This document shows, piece by piece, positions 9,388 through 17,343 of a stretch of 64,000 bases of DNA. A program made the translations under genes and the position numbers. Position 1 is the stretch's first letter; every line of letters begins with the position of its first letter. The stretch covers positions 118,103-182,102 of the forward strand of contig JAILGB010000011.1 in the NCBI GenBank assembly GCA_024697185.1, written 5' to 3'. This stretch comes from Opitutales bacterium. GTDB lineage: Bacteria > Verrucomicrobiota > Verrucomicrobiia > Opitutales > UBA953. The notes under the pieces were generated by a model. The model did no database searches and was not told where the DNA came from. It was given only the letters and a program-made list of their open reading frames with translations.

Positions 9388-10800
9388 TCAAATCAAACAG
9401 CGGGCGTTCGCAATCGAAATGCCCGACAACAACGCTCCCGTAATCCCGAGAAAACCCTGGTCGGTCCCGCAGATAAAAAGATTCTCAAAACGCGTCGTTC
9501 CCGCGCGATTTTTACGGGTGGCGCCATAAGTCGCCCCGCCGAGTTTCCCCGCAAAACGCGTCAATGTCAACGGCGTGAACATGTCCGTATCGACAAGCGA
9601 TGCGGCAAAACGCTCATGGCTGAACGGCGCCAAATGCATCAATGCGGTTTCCTGCAAACGCTGGAAAGCCTGCGCCTTGGCGTCAAGATACGCCGGCGTC
9701 GCATGCCCGAGCGCCGCCCAGGCATCATTGTTCGCCAAACACGAAACGCGAAGACAGCCTTCCTGCGGCGCGAGACTTTCATCGCGCCAACGATAATTGT
9801 TGGGAATACAAATAACGCCTGAGCGCGGATCGATCAAACCCGCCGGAGTCCGATAATGGAAACGCTCGGCATCGTTGAAGAAAATAATCGTCTGTGTCCA
9901 CGACATATCTTTCGCGGGAACGAGCCGTGACTGCGCAATTGTCTCACAAAATGCCAACTTGCCGATATTGTCAGCGCCGGCATCCGCGGGAACGCCGTCA
10001 ATCAGCCGTTCCGTCTCCACCGCTCCCGCCGAAGACAAAATCCTGTCCGCCTCGATGATCTCACCATTGTCGAGCTCCACGCCGCAAACACGCGTTCCCG
10101 TTGTCAAAATCCGCTTGACGCCGCATTTCATCCGAATCGTCGCGCCCGCCTCTCTGAGTTTTTCCCGCAAAATACTGATGATCTGACGAACACCGATATG
10201 CGGACGCGCAAAACCCTCCTTGAAAATGCTGCGATACATAATCGCAAACTGCGGGAACGACATGTCGTCCTCCGTCGAAGAACCGTAATACGACAAGGGC
10301 AAAAAAAGCGTATCCAACAACAACGGATCCGTTATATAAGAGCCGACAACCGCCCGCGCCGAACTCTCATCCGCCTCAAGCGACGCCTCGTCAAAACTAT
10401 CCAAAAACGCGTTCAAGCGCCTGAAACCGTCCATTTGGGACGGAAAACAACGCGCGATCTCGGATTCAAAAAGCGAAAAATCGTTCGTAAAACAAATCTT
10501 GTTCCCGAAACAATGGATTTCCGAACCGTTTTGCTCACACAAATCCAGTTCCTCATAACGAATGCGCAACTGCCGCAGCAGCCGGGTCAACGGAGCGTTT
10601 TTCGTTCCCGCGGGAACAAAATTTGTCATCGCGTGCAGCCCGACATCATATTTGCGCCCGTTACGAAAATAAAAACTGTTCAGCCCGCCGACGACATAAT
10701 GGCGTTCGAGCAACAGGACACTTTCCCCGAAACGCGCCAGCCGGATCGCCGCCGCCATCCCGCTCATCCCCGCACCGATAATGATCGTCCCGTAACGCAT
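9388..10800 (-). CDS. FAD-dependent oxidoreductase, phytoene desaturase/isomerase-like
   Basis: A 470-residue flavoprotein of the CrtI/carotene-isomerase superfamily. The FAD Rossmann motif IIIGAGMSGMAAA sits at the extreme N-terminus, followed by LLERHYVVGGLNS, and a C-terminal FAD motif (FICGTDQGFLG) is present. The start at 10800 is chosen because it puts the Rossmann fold at residue 4 and overlaps the dgkA stop as TAATG, a sign of translational coupling. The substrate cannot be told: no carotenoid genes lie nearby, and the downstream-of-dgkA position hints at lipids or quinones only weakly. Confidence 0.8.
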   Translation of the reverse strand: MRYGTIIIGAGMSGMAAAIRLARFGESVLLLERHYVVGGLNSFYFRNGRKYDVGLHAMTNFVPAGTKNAPLTRLLRQLRIRYEELDLCEQNGSEIHCFGNKICFTNDFSLFESEIARCFPSQMDGFRRLNAFLDSFDEASLEADESSARAVVGSYITDPLLLDTLFLPLSYYGSSTEDDMSFPQFAIMYRSIFKEGFARPHIGVRQIISILREKLREAGATIRMKCGVKRILTTGTRVCGVELDNGEIIEADRILSSAGAVETERLIDGVPADAGADNIGKLAFCETIAQSRLVPAKDMSWTQTIIFFNDAERFHYRTPAGLIDPRSGVICIPNNYRWRDESLAPQEGCLRVSCLANNDAWAALGHATPAYLDAKAQAFQRLQETALMHLAPFSHERFAASLVDTDMFTPLTLTRFAGKLGGATYGATRKNRAGTTRFENLFICGTDQGFLGITGALLSGISIANARCLI

Positions 10801-11207
10801 TACGCTATAAAGTTGACATAAATTATCGTCGCCCAAATGACAAAGGAAATAAGCATCGCGCAAAAAACTATCGCAGAACCGATATCTTTGGCGCGTTTTG
10901 CCAAGGGGCGGCATTCCAGGGAAATATCATCGACGCAGGTTTCTATGGCGGAATTGACCATTTCCATCGTAAAAATAAAAAACAACGACAGAATCATCGC
11001 GACTTTTTCATAAATCCCGAGCGGCAGAAAAACCACAAGAATCGTCAGCGGGACAAAGGCAATCAGTTCCTGCCGCACCGCATGTTCATATTTGACCGCG
11101 GCGCGAAGTCCCGACATGGAGTAGGTAAACGCGTTCCAAAGCCGGACCAAGCCGCCTTTCGACTTTTTTTGTCCGGCAAAATTTTTATTTTCTGTTTCCT
11201 CGTTCAT
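10800..11207 (-). CDS. dgkA: Diacylglycerol kinase (prokaryotic, DgkA family)
   Basis: A 135-residue integral membrane enzyme that phosphorylates diacylglycerol or undecaprenol. The family signature EMVNSAIETCVDDIS with the catalytic Glu is clear, surrounded by three membrane segments. The N-terminus is about 20 residues longer and basic. It starts 6 bases after the DUF1015 gene and overlaps the following oxidoreductase by one base, so it is within an operon. Confidence 0.9.
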   Translation of the reverse strand: MNEETENKNFAGQKKSKGGLVRLWNAFTYSMSGLRAAVKYEHAVRQELIAFVPLTILVVFLPLGIYEKVAMILSLFFIFTMEMVNSAIETCVDDISLECRPLAKRAKDIGSAIVFCAMLISFVIWATIIYVNFIA

Positions 11208-11213
11208 TCCAAA

Positions 11214-12461
11214 TTACGATTCGATTGAGTGCAAAAAGAGTCCCGAACGCAATTTCGGTTCAAACCAAGTTGATTTTGGAGGCATAATCTCGCCTGCGTC
11301 CGCCACTTTGAAAAGATCCGCCATCGTTACCGGATAAAGTGAAAACGCCACCGCGTTCCCGCCATCCGTGCAACGTTTTTCAAGTTCCCCCAAACCGCGA
11401 ATCCCGCCGACAAAATCGATACGCTCATCCGTCCTCGGATCCGCAATCCCCAAAACAGGCGCAAGAAGATTCGTCTGTAAAATCGAACAGTCAAGCGATG
11501 CGATCGGATCTTCGCTGTCAAACGTTCCCGCCCGCGCCGTCAACAAATACCAGCGAGCGCCGAGGAACATTCCGAATTCGTGCTTTTGTCGCGGCGCATA
11601 AGGCGCCGTCGGCGCGGGAACGATTTCAAAACTTTTAGCGACCGCCGACAAAAACGCCGCTTCATCCAAACCGTTGAGATCCCGAACGACGCGATTATAG
11701 TCCATAATGAACAAATCTTCGTCGCAAAAAATGACCGCCATCAAATAGTTGAACTCCTCATTCCCACTGTAATCGGGATGAGCCTGACGACGTTTGGCGG
11801 AAACCGCCACAGATGACGCAGTGCGGTGATGCCCGTCGGCGATATACATCGCGGGAACAGCCTTAAAACCTTCACGAATCGCGTCAATCGCTTTATCATC
11901 GTCAACAACCCACAAAAAATGCAAAACGCCGTCGTCGGAACGGAAATCATAAACGGGCTTATGAAATTTGATCCATTCGCGCACCGTAGTCGAAATCCCC
12001 TCCTGTTTGCGATACGCCAAAAAAACCGGCTCCGTTTGGCAGGAACATTCGTCAAAATGCCGAATCCGGTCGAGTTCCTTCTCCTTGCGCGTCAACTCGT
12101 GTTTTTTTATCGTGTTGTTCAAATATTCGTCCACGCTTGCACAAGCGACGATGCCGGTCTGCACGCGACCGTCCATTACCTGGCGGTAAATATAATAGCA
12201 AGGCTTGGGATCGCGAAGCAAATAGCCTTTTTCCAAAAAACTTTTAAGATTCTCGCGGGAACGCTCATACGTGACCGCATCATGAATCTCCGCCTCGCCC
12301 GTATCAATGTCCGCGCGACAAATATGCAAGAACGAACGCTCGTTCCCGCGAGCCATCGCGACCGCCTCCGCATGACTCATCACATCATAGGGCAAAGAGG
12401 AAACTTGCGCGGCAAAAACCGACGGCGGACGCAAAGCCGCAAAAGGACGAACATCTGACAT
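11214..12461 (-). CDS. DUF1015 family protein
   Basis: A 415-residue protein of the DUF1015 family, widespread and often annotated as SerK/SbnI-like. Visible marks are the N-terminal VSSLPYDVMSHAEA, the central EKELDRIRHFDE, and IADGHHRTASS near residue 212; the DGHHR core resembles the nucleotide-binding motif of ParB/sulfiredoxin-fold kinases. A role in free serine or cofactor metabolism is possible but not shown. It lies in the operon between miaA and dgkA with gaps of 21 and 6 bases. Confidence 0.85.
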   Translation of the reverse strand: MSDVRPFAALRPPSVFAAQVSSLPYDVMSHAEAVAMARGNERSFLHICRADIDTGEAEIHDAVTYERSRENLKSFLEKGYLLRDPKPCYYIYRQVMDGRVQTGIVACASVDEYLNNTIKKHELTRKEKELDRIRHFDECSCQTEPVFLAYRKQEGISTTVREWIKFHKPVYDFRSDDGVLHFLWVVDDDKAIDAIREGFKAVPAMYIADGHHRTASSVAVSAKRRQAHPDYSGNEEFNYLMAVIFCDEDLFIMDYNRVVRDLNGLDEAAFLSAVAKSFEIVPAPTAPYAPRQKHEFGMFLGARWYLLTARAGTFDSEDPIASLDCSILQTNLLAPVLGIADPRTDERIDFVGGIRGLGELEKRCTDGGNAVAFSLYPVTMADLFKVADAGEIMPPKSTWFEPKLRSGLFLHSIES

Positions 12462-12482
12462 AAATTTATTATAAACAAATTT

Positions 12483-13376
12483 TTATAAATCGACAATTTG
12501 ATCGGGGACGATTTGAGAGCGAAACCATTTGCGCTGTTTCGCCGCCAACTGACGCGTCGCCAACACAATCGCATCCCGCAACGCCACCAAACCGCCAGGC
12601 TCGCCCGCAGACAACCAGTCGAGCGTTTCCCGATAGCCGATGGCCATAGCCGCGGGAACGCCCGAATGCAAGCCGCAGGAACACAATTTCTTAACTTCTT
12701 CCACCAAACCTTCCGCCAACATCCGCTCCACACGAATTTCAATCCGCCGCGACAAATCTTCGCGTTCCCGCGACAACAAAACACAATAGCGGCGATAAGC
12801 CACAAACTCGCTTTGTCGCGCCGCCATATCCGCACGCAGTTCGTCAATCGTTTTGCCCGTCGCCAGACAACGCTCCAACGCCCGCGAAACACGACGGGGA
12901 TTTTGCCAATCAAAATTTTCCGCACCGCCCGGATTCAGGCGCTTCAAAAAATCCAGCGCCTCACCGCTTTGCTCCAACGCACGAACACGTTCCCGCAAAA
13001 CCGCATCCACGGCAACGCCGTCCGTCACCGGCGCAAAAAACGCCTTCAAATAAAATCCGCTACCGCCGCTCACCAAAACACGCTTGCCGCGGGAACGCAA
13101 ATCCGCCACGCATTTTTTGGCATATTCGACATAATCGCCCACTGAAAAAGTTTCTGCCGGCTCCACAAGATCCAAACCCCAATGCGGCACTCGCGCCCGC
13201 TCCTCCGCCGTCGGCTTCGCGGTTCCGATATCCATACCGCGATAGACCGTTGTCGAGTCACAAGACAAAATTTCCGCATTGTTGGCAGCCGCCCACTCAA
13301 GCGACAATTCCGTCTTCCCGACAGCAGTCGTTCCTGTAAGGATCAAAATCTCAGCCGTCTCAGGAACATTTATCAT
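12483..13376 (-). CDS. miaA: tRNA dimethylallyltransferase
   Basis: MiaA transfers the dimethylallyl group to A37 of tRNAs that read codons starting with U. The 297-residue protein shows the P-loop LTGTTAVGKTELS near residue 12 and the CDSTTVYRGMDIGTAKPT signature near residue 39, followed by the DFXWQNPRRVSRALER region. Its ATG overlaps the stop of the upstream 78-residue membrane protein as ATGA, so it appears to be translated from the decarboxylase transcript. Confidence 0.95.
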   Translation of the reverse strand: MINVPETAEILILTGTTAVGKTELSLEWAAANNAEILSCDSTTVYRGMDIGTAKPTAEERARVPHWGLDLVEPAETFSVGDYVEYAKKCVADLRSRGKRVLVSGGSGFYLKAFFAPVTDGVAVDAVLRERVRALEQSGEALDFLKRLNPGGAENFDWQNPRRVSRALERCLATGKTIDELRADMAARQSEFVAYRRYCVLLSREREDLSRRIEIRVERMLAEGLVEEVKKLCSCGLHSGVPAAMAIGYRETLDWLSAGEPGGLVALRDAIVLATRQLAAKQRKWFRSQIVPDQIVDL

Positions 13377-13609
13377 TTTTCTTCAGCGTCATTTTGCTCG
13401 GCATGACGCAAATAAATCCCCCGGAGAATAATATAAAATCCCAAGAAGCAAATCAGCGTTCCCGCAATAGCGCAGGCAACATTTAACTGCCCTTCGCAAA
13501 AACCCGCCAAACCGCGTTTGATGCCGATCCCGAGCGCCACAATAAAAATGCCCAGCAACCAGTGACTTTGCCGGGCAATTTTTTGTTTCAATGAATCTTC
13601 GTCCGCCAT
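13373..13609 (-). CDS. Small two-segment membrane protein
   Basis: A 78-residue protein starting at 13609 (MADEDSLKQK) with two hydrophobic stretches, HWLLGIFIVALGIGI and ACAIAGTLICFLGFYIIL, and a charged C-terminus. It overlaps the mmdB stop by one base (TAATG) and the miaA start by four (ATGA). It is not a known pump subunit that I recognise; tight coupling suggests an accessory of the decarboxylase complex, or simply a passenger. Confidence 0.7.
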   Translation of the reverse strand: MADEDSLKQKIARQSHWLLGIFIVALGIGIKRGLAGFCEGQLNVACAIAGTLICFLGFYIILRGIYLRHAEQNDAEEK

Positions 13610-15093
13610 TATTGCGCTGCCGCTTGAACCAATTCCCAAAGTCTTTGAAGTTGGGGAACCAGGGCGATATAGACACCTGTGAAAATCGCAGATGTGATCA
13701 CTCCGGAAATATTGATACCGAGCGCGTCGGGCAAAACAATCACGTCCGGAGCCACGCGCGAAACCTCTTTTTGGGCGATCTTGGCACAAGTCGGCACACA
13801 AGAAATGCCCGCGATTCCGCAAACAGGATTAAAACGTCTTCCGCTAAAGAGATACATGATGTAGCCGCCCAAAATGCCGCCGACAGCCGAAATCGTCAGC
13901 GCGAAAATGCCGAGCACCAGCAAGATGAGCACTTTTTCGCTCAACAAGGTCGAAGCCGAGCACAAGAGGCCGAGAATGAGTCCCAAAAAGAATGTCGCAC
14001 CATAGAGGAAAACCTGATCGATCAGGCGGACAAAGGATTGAATACCGGCTTCGCGCACCGCAATACCCACAAAGAGCGAGCAGAACAACGGCGATCCGAC
14101 CGGGAACAAAAGACAGAGCGCACCGCAAGTCGTCACCGCAAACGCGATTTTTTCCGATGCCGTGACCTTGATCACTTTTTTAGGCGGAGCATTGCGCACA
14201 CGGCGCAAGGTCTCGGGAACGAGGAAACGCACCAGGAACGGATACGCGCCGTAAGTGATGCCCAAATAAAGATAGGCGACAACGGTAATCGGCACAAAGA
14301 GATGTTTCGCCATCTGCAAGGAGCCGAAAAGCACCATCGGACCGTCCGCTCCGCCGATCAAAGCCACCGAAGCGGCTTCTCCAAGCCCCAAACCGCACGC
14401 GATCGCCACAGGGAAAGTGACCATCGTGCCCAGTTCCGCACAAAATGCGACAAAGACACTTTGGAACGGTCTCGCCATCAAAAATCCGACATCGAGCAAA
14501 ACTCCGATGCCCATAAAAATCAAACAGGCGATCAGATTGTTTGAAAATGCATAGTTGTAAATCGGCTGAATCCAATCCACCTGCATCAAATTCACAACAT
14601 TGTCCGGCTGCTCCACCAACGGCTCAATATTCAGATCGCCGGGAACGACAACCTTGCCGGAAAGCTCCTGACCGTCACTGTTGCGAATCTTTAACGATCC
14701 CGCACCGACGTAGTTTTCCAACTCCGCCTTCGTGTTGAGCGTGATATACTCGGGCAATACTGTCCGTTCCGAAAAATCGGCGTCATCGCGAAGGGTGAAA
14801 AATCTTACATCAGACTTGTCATTGTCGTTGACCCAACGTGCGTCCGTGATGCGTTCCGACCGGACGGCATTGGCGCTGTCAATATAAAGCACGCCCGTAT
14901 TGGCGACAACCATGCCGAGTCCCATCGGGATCATCAGCAACGGCTCCAAGACGCCCTTCTTACCCAAAAACGCCAGAAGCGCACCCAAGAAAATCAAACA
15001 GATCCGACCCCAAAAAATCGTCGGATCGGAATCAACAAGTGTCGTGATTCCTTGAAAAAGTTGACGGACAATATCGACAAAATCAATTTCCAT
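13609..15093 (-). CDS. Na+-pumping decarboxylase beta subunit (MmdB/OadB family)
   Basis: This subunit decarboxylates the carboxybiotin carrier and moves Na+ across the inner membrane. Family marks are IGGADGP and the RRFNPVCGIAGISCVPT re-entrant region, with about ten membrane segments. At 494 residues it is longer than the usual 375-435; the extra material is a hydrophilic stretch at about residues 75-165 between the first membrane segments. Downstream of the biotin carrier and gamma-like genes, it belongs to a methylmalonyl-CoA or oxaloacetate decarboxylase. The methylmalonyl-CoA epimerase at 40030 favours the former. No carboxyltransferase subunit is in the window. Confidence 0.88.
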   Translation of the reverse strand: MEIDFVDIVRQLFQGITTLVDSDPTIFWGRICLIFLGALLAFLGKKGVLEPLLMIPMGLGMVVANTGVLYIDSANAVRSERITDARWVNDNDKSDVRFFTLRDDADFSERTVLPEYITLNTKAELENYVGAGSLKIRNSDGQELSGKVVVPGDLNIEPLVEQPDNVVNLMQVDWIQPIYNYAFSNNLIACLIFMGIGVLLDVGFLMARPFQSVFVAFCAELGTMVTFPVAIACGLGLGEAASVALIGGADGPMVLFGSLQMAKHLFVPITVVAYLYLGITYGAYPFLVRFLVPETLRRVRNAPPKKVIKVTASEKIAFAVTTCGALCLLFPVGSPLFCSLFVGIAVREAGIQSFVRLIDQVFLYGATFFLGLILGLLCSASTLLSEKVLILLVLGIFALTISAVGGILGGYIMYLFSGRRFNPVCGIAGISCVPTCAKIAQKEVSRVAPDVIVLPDALGINISGVITSAIFTGVYIALVPQLQRLWELVQAAAQ

Positions 15094-15108
15094 AAAAAGG
15101 AAAAATTC

Positions 15109-15306
15109 TTAGTGTTTAGCGGTTTTGCTTTCCGGCTTCTTGGGGAACAGGCTCAAAACGGCATAGAGCAGCTTGATCATAATGGCGATCAAACAGGCTA
15201 CAAAACCCGCAATCAAAATGATCCAGGAAAGCCACTCGAGAGCAAACGTCACCGAGACCTCGAGAGTCCCCGATCCGGCTGCCGATGCCAAAAATAAGCT
15301 TGTCAT
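15109..15306 (-). CDS. Small membrane protein of the decarboxylase operon
   Basis: A 65-residue protein with one strong membrane segment (ISWIILIAGF-type stretch, residues 27-53) and a basic tail ending KPESKTAKH. It lies 13 bases after the biotin carrier and 15 before mmdB. Size and topology suit a delta/epsilon-like small pump subunit (compare MmdE or OadG fragments), but I see no diagnostic motif. Confidence 0.6.
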   Translation of the reverse strand: MTSLFLASAAGSGTLEVSVTFALEWLSWIILIAGFVACLIAIMIKLLYAVLSLFPKKPESKTAKH

Positions 15307-15319
15307 GGCACCCCGAATC

Positions 15320-15712
15320 TTAGGCGATCGTCACGAGAGGCTGCCCCTCTTCAATCGCGTCTCCCGGATTGACGAGGATGGCCGTTACTTTGCCGGCGAC
15401 CGTCGAATAGACGTTCTGCTTCATCTTCATCGCCTCAAAAGTGACAACCTGGTCATCGACGGCTACGGTCTGCCCGACGGTCACATCCACCGAAACAACC
15501 TTGCCCGCCATTGACGCGACAATGGGAGTGCCGTTGCCAGCGGGAGCGGCAGGAGCCGGTGCCGGTGCGGGAGCCGGAGCCGCTACAGGGGCGGGAGTCG
15601 GAGCGGGAGCGACGGGAGCGGGAGCCGCATGAGCCGCGGGAGCGGTTTCGCCCGCCATCTCAACGACGACCTCATAAGTTTTACCATCAACGGTTACTTT
15701 TAATTTCTTCAT
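15320..15712 (-). CDS. Biotin carboxyl carrier subunit of the decarboxylase
   Basis: A 130-residue protein. A short N-terminal part (MKKLKVTVDGKTYEVVVE) is followed by a long Ala/Pro linker (about residues 24-58) and a biotinyl domain with EAMKMKQNV; the biotinylated Lys is residue 96. It passes CO2 from the carboxyltransferase to the membrane subunit. I chose the ATG at 15712 because the upstream 31 codons show no resemblance to the family. The Ala/Pro linker explains the low-complexity GC repeat at 15535-15635. Confidence 0.92.
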   Translation of the reverse strand: MKKLKVTVDGKTYEVVVEMAGETAPAAHAAPAPVAPAPTPAPVAAPAPAPAPAPAAPAGNGTPIVASMAGKVVSVDVTVGQTVAVDDQVVTFEAMKMKQNVYSTVAGKVTAILVNPGDAIEEGQPLVTIA

Positions 15713-15743
15713 AAAATAAACTTTCGATATAACGGTTAAATTT

Positions 15744-16145
15744 TTAGCGGATATTGTGCGACATCTGGGAACGGACGCCGTCCATAGCCCAGGCAGAAAC
15801 GACAACTCCCCGTTCGGGCGCGATTTGCTGCACCGTCTTGATTGTATGTTTTTCCCCGTTGAGCGCCATCGCCACCGCGGCGGCGATAATCGCCATCGTT
15901 TCCTCCGAAATCACATTGGCGACCTCTTTCGGCGACAACGAACGCGACGCCACCGCAGCTGCCACCACGTTCGCGCGAGTCGAGCCGGGACGTTTGAAAT
16001 TGGACATATGCTCCGGCGAAGGCGGGAACGCCGCCGCAATCGCACGACCGAACGCCGCCACCAAAATGACGAAAACAATGGTGCCGAGCGTCACCCAGCC
16101 GATCACACCCCACTGAATTGCTGCAAAAATAATCGAAGTAGTCAT
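15744..16145 (-). CDS. OadG/MmdD-like gamma-delta subunit
   Basis: A 133-residue protein with one N-terminal membrane segment (GVIGWVTLGTIVFVILVAAFG) and a soluble C-terminal part, the layout of the small subunit that holds the decarboxylase complex together. It is the first gene of the operon and lies 31 bases before the biotin carrier. The exact subunit name is uncertain because these short proteins share little sequence. Confidence 0.7.
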   Translation of the reverse strand: MTTSIIFAAIQWGVIGWVTLGTIVFVILVAAFGRAIAAAFPPSPEHMSNFKRPGSTRANVVAAAVASRSLSPKEVANVISEETMAIIAAAVAMALNGEKHTIKTVQQIAPERGVVVSAWAMDGVRSQMSHNIR

Positions 16146-16311
16146 AAAAAAATAGGATATTACCTGTTATCGCTCAATTGTAATATTCCCGCAAAATCAT
16201 AGCAATAAAATTTTAACGCGAAAATACGGGGCGAATTGCCCCCTCATTCTTGCGGGAACGCCGATTTTTTTAAACGCGGGAACACCAATTTTTTTTTAAC
16301 GCGGGAATGGC

Positions 16312-17343
16312 TTATTCTTCGATTGAAAACAGCAAAAGTCCACGATGACGCGACGGCACGGGAACGAGTTTTCTGCCGTCCGCGGCCTCGACGCGGATTT
16401 TTGCCGTCGCGGGAACGCCCTCGATCTTAAGATGGTCGTTCAAGTCGTGCCGGTCGTCAAAAGTCGTCAACGTTCCCGCCAACGGCGTTCCCGCGGCGTC
16501 ATAAACGCGAATCTCCGTCGCCACCCGCCGACCGGAACGATCGATTACCGAAACGCAGAGCGGCAGCTTGCTTTTGTTGAGAGTCAAATAGCGCGCCGTC
16601 ACATCGTCGGCGGGAACGCAATAGTTTTCACGCCAATAAAGCGGAATTTTCAACGAACGCTCTCCCCAAGTCAACGCGTAAATATGATGTGCCGGCGGAA
16701 CATTTTCGCACATTGCCGTGTCCGCATTAAACCAGGCGTCGTTGACTTTTCCCCCGTCGCCGGCACCCAAATAGAGCCAGTTCCCGCCGTCATAAATTTC
16801 CACCCACGAATGATTGCCGGGTTTGTGCGGCCAGACGCAGGAAACCAGTCTCGCGGGGACGCCGACGGCGCGGCAGGCATCGATCAGCAAAATCGAAAGC
16901 CCCGTGCAACTCGCCTTGCGGATGCGCATCGAGTGAAACGGGCTTTGGTCCGGCTTGTCGCGCAACGGCGAATAATGGACATCGACCAAATCCCAAAGCT
17001 CATTGTTGAGACGCTCCGCCACCTGTGTCGCCGTCTCGCAATCCGCCACGCGCGGCAAAAGCATTTTGACAAATCCTTCCCGCCAAGGATCCGCCGTCTC
17101 TCCAACCGAGATATACGGCAAGACATATTCCAAAAAAATCGCGTCCGGCAAATCCCGCGCCCACGCCCGATCCCGCGTTCCCGCAAGCGCCCAGCGGACA
17201 TTTTCTTCCAAATATTCTTTCGAAACCTTCGCGGGAACGTGCTTTTCGAGCCATTCCAAACATTTTTCCTCCGTCGGCAACGCCCACAACGCCGTTCCCG
17301 CAAAAAACAAAAATACAATTGTCTGCCAAATTTTTTTCATCAC
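16312..17343 (-). CDS. Secreted transglutaminase-like protein
   Basis: A 343-residue protein with a signal peptide (about residues 1-22). The transglutaminase-like triad is visible: Cys146 in RKASCTGLS, His178 in PGNHSWVEIYDGG and Asp196 in LGAGDGGKV. Such domains cleave or crosslink peptides; bacterial ones are often periplasmic peptidases. A C-terminal Ig-like or carboxypeptidase-regulatory-like stretch follows (about 250-335). Its start overlaps the priA stop as TGATG. Many uptake-like motifs fall in it (at least seven exact copies). Confidence 0.85.
   Translation of the reverse strand: MMKKIWQTIVFLFFAGTALWALPTEEKCLEWLEKHVPAKVSKEYLEENVRWALAGTRDRAWARDLPDAIFLEYVLPYISVGETADPWREGFVKMLLPRVADCETATQVAERLNNELWDLVDVHYSPLRDKPDQSPFHSMRIRKASCTGLSILLIDACRAVGVPARLVSCVWPHKPGNHSWVEIYDGGNWLYLGAGDGGKVNDAWFNADTAMCENVPPAHHIYALTWGERSLKIPLYWRENYCVPADDVTARYLTLNKSKLPLCVSVIDRSGRRVATEIRVYDAAGTPLAGTLTTFDDRHDLNDHLKIEGVPATAKIRVEAADGRKLVPVPSRHRGLLLFSIEE

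Noticed and set aside
15535..15635. A GC-rich tandem repeat
   Set aside because: It is the Ala/Pro linker of the biotin carrier protein and needs no other explanation.
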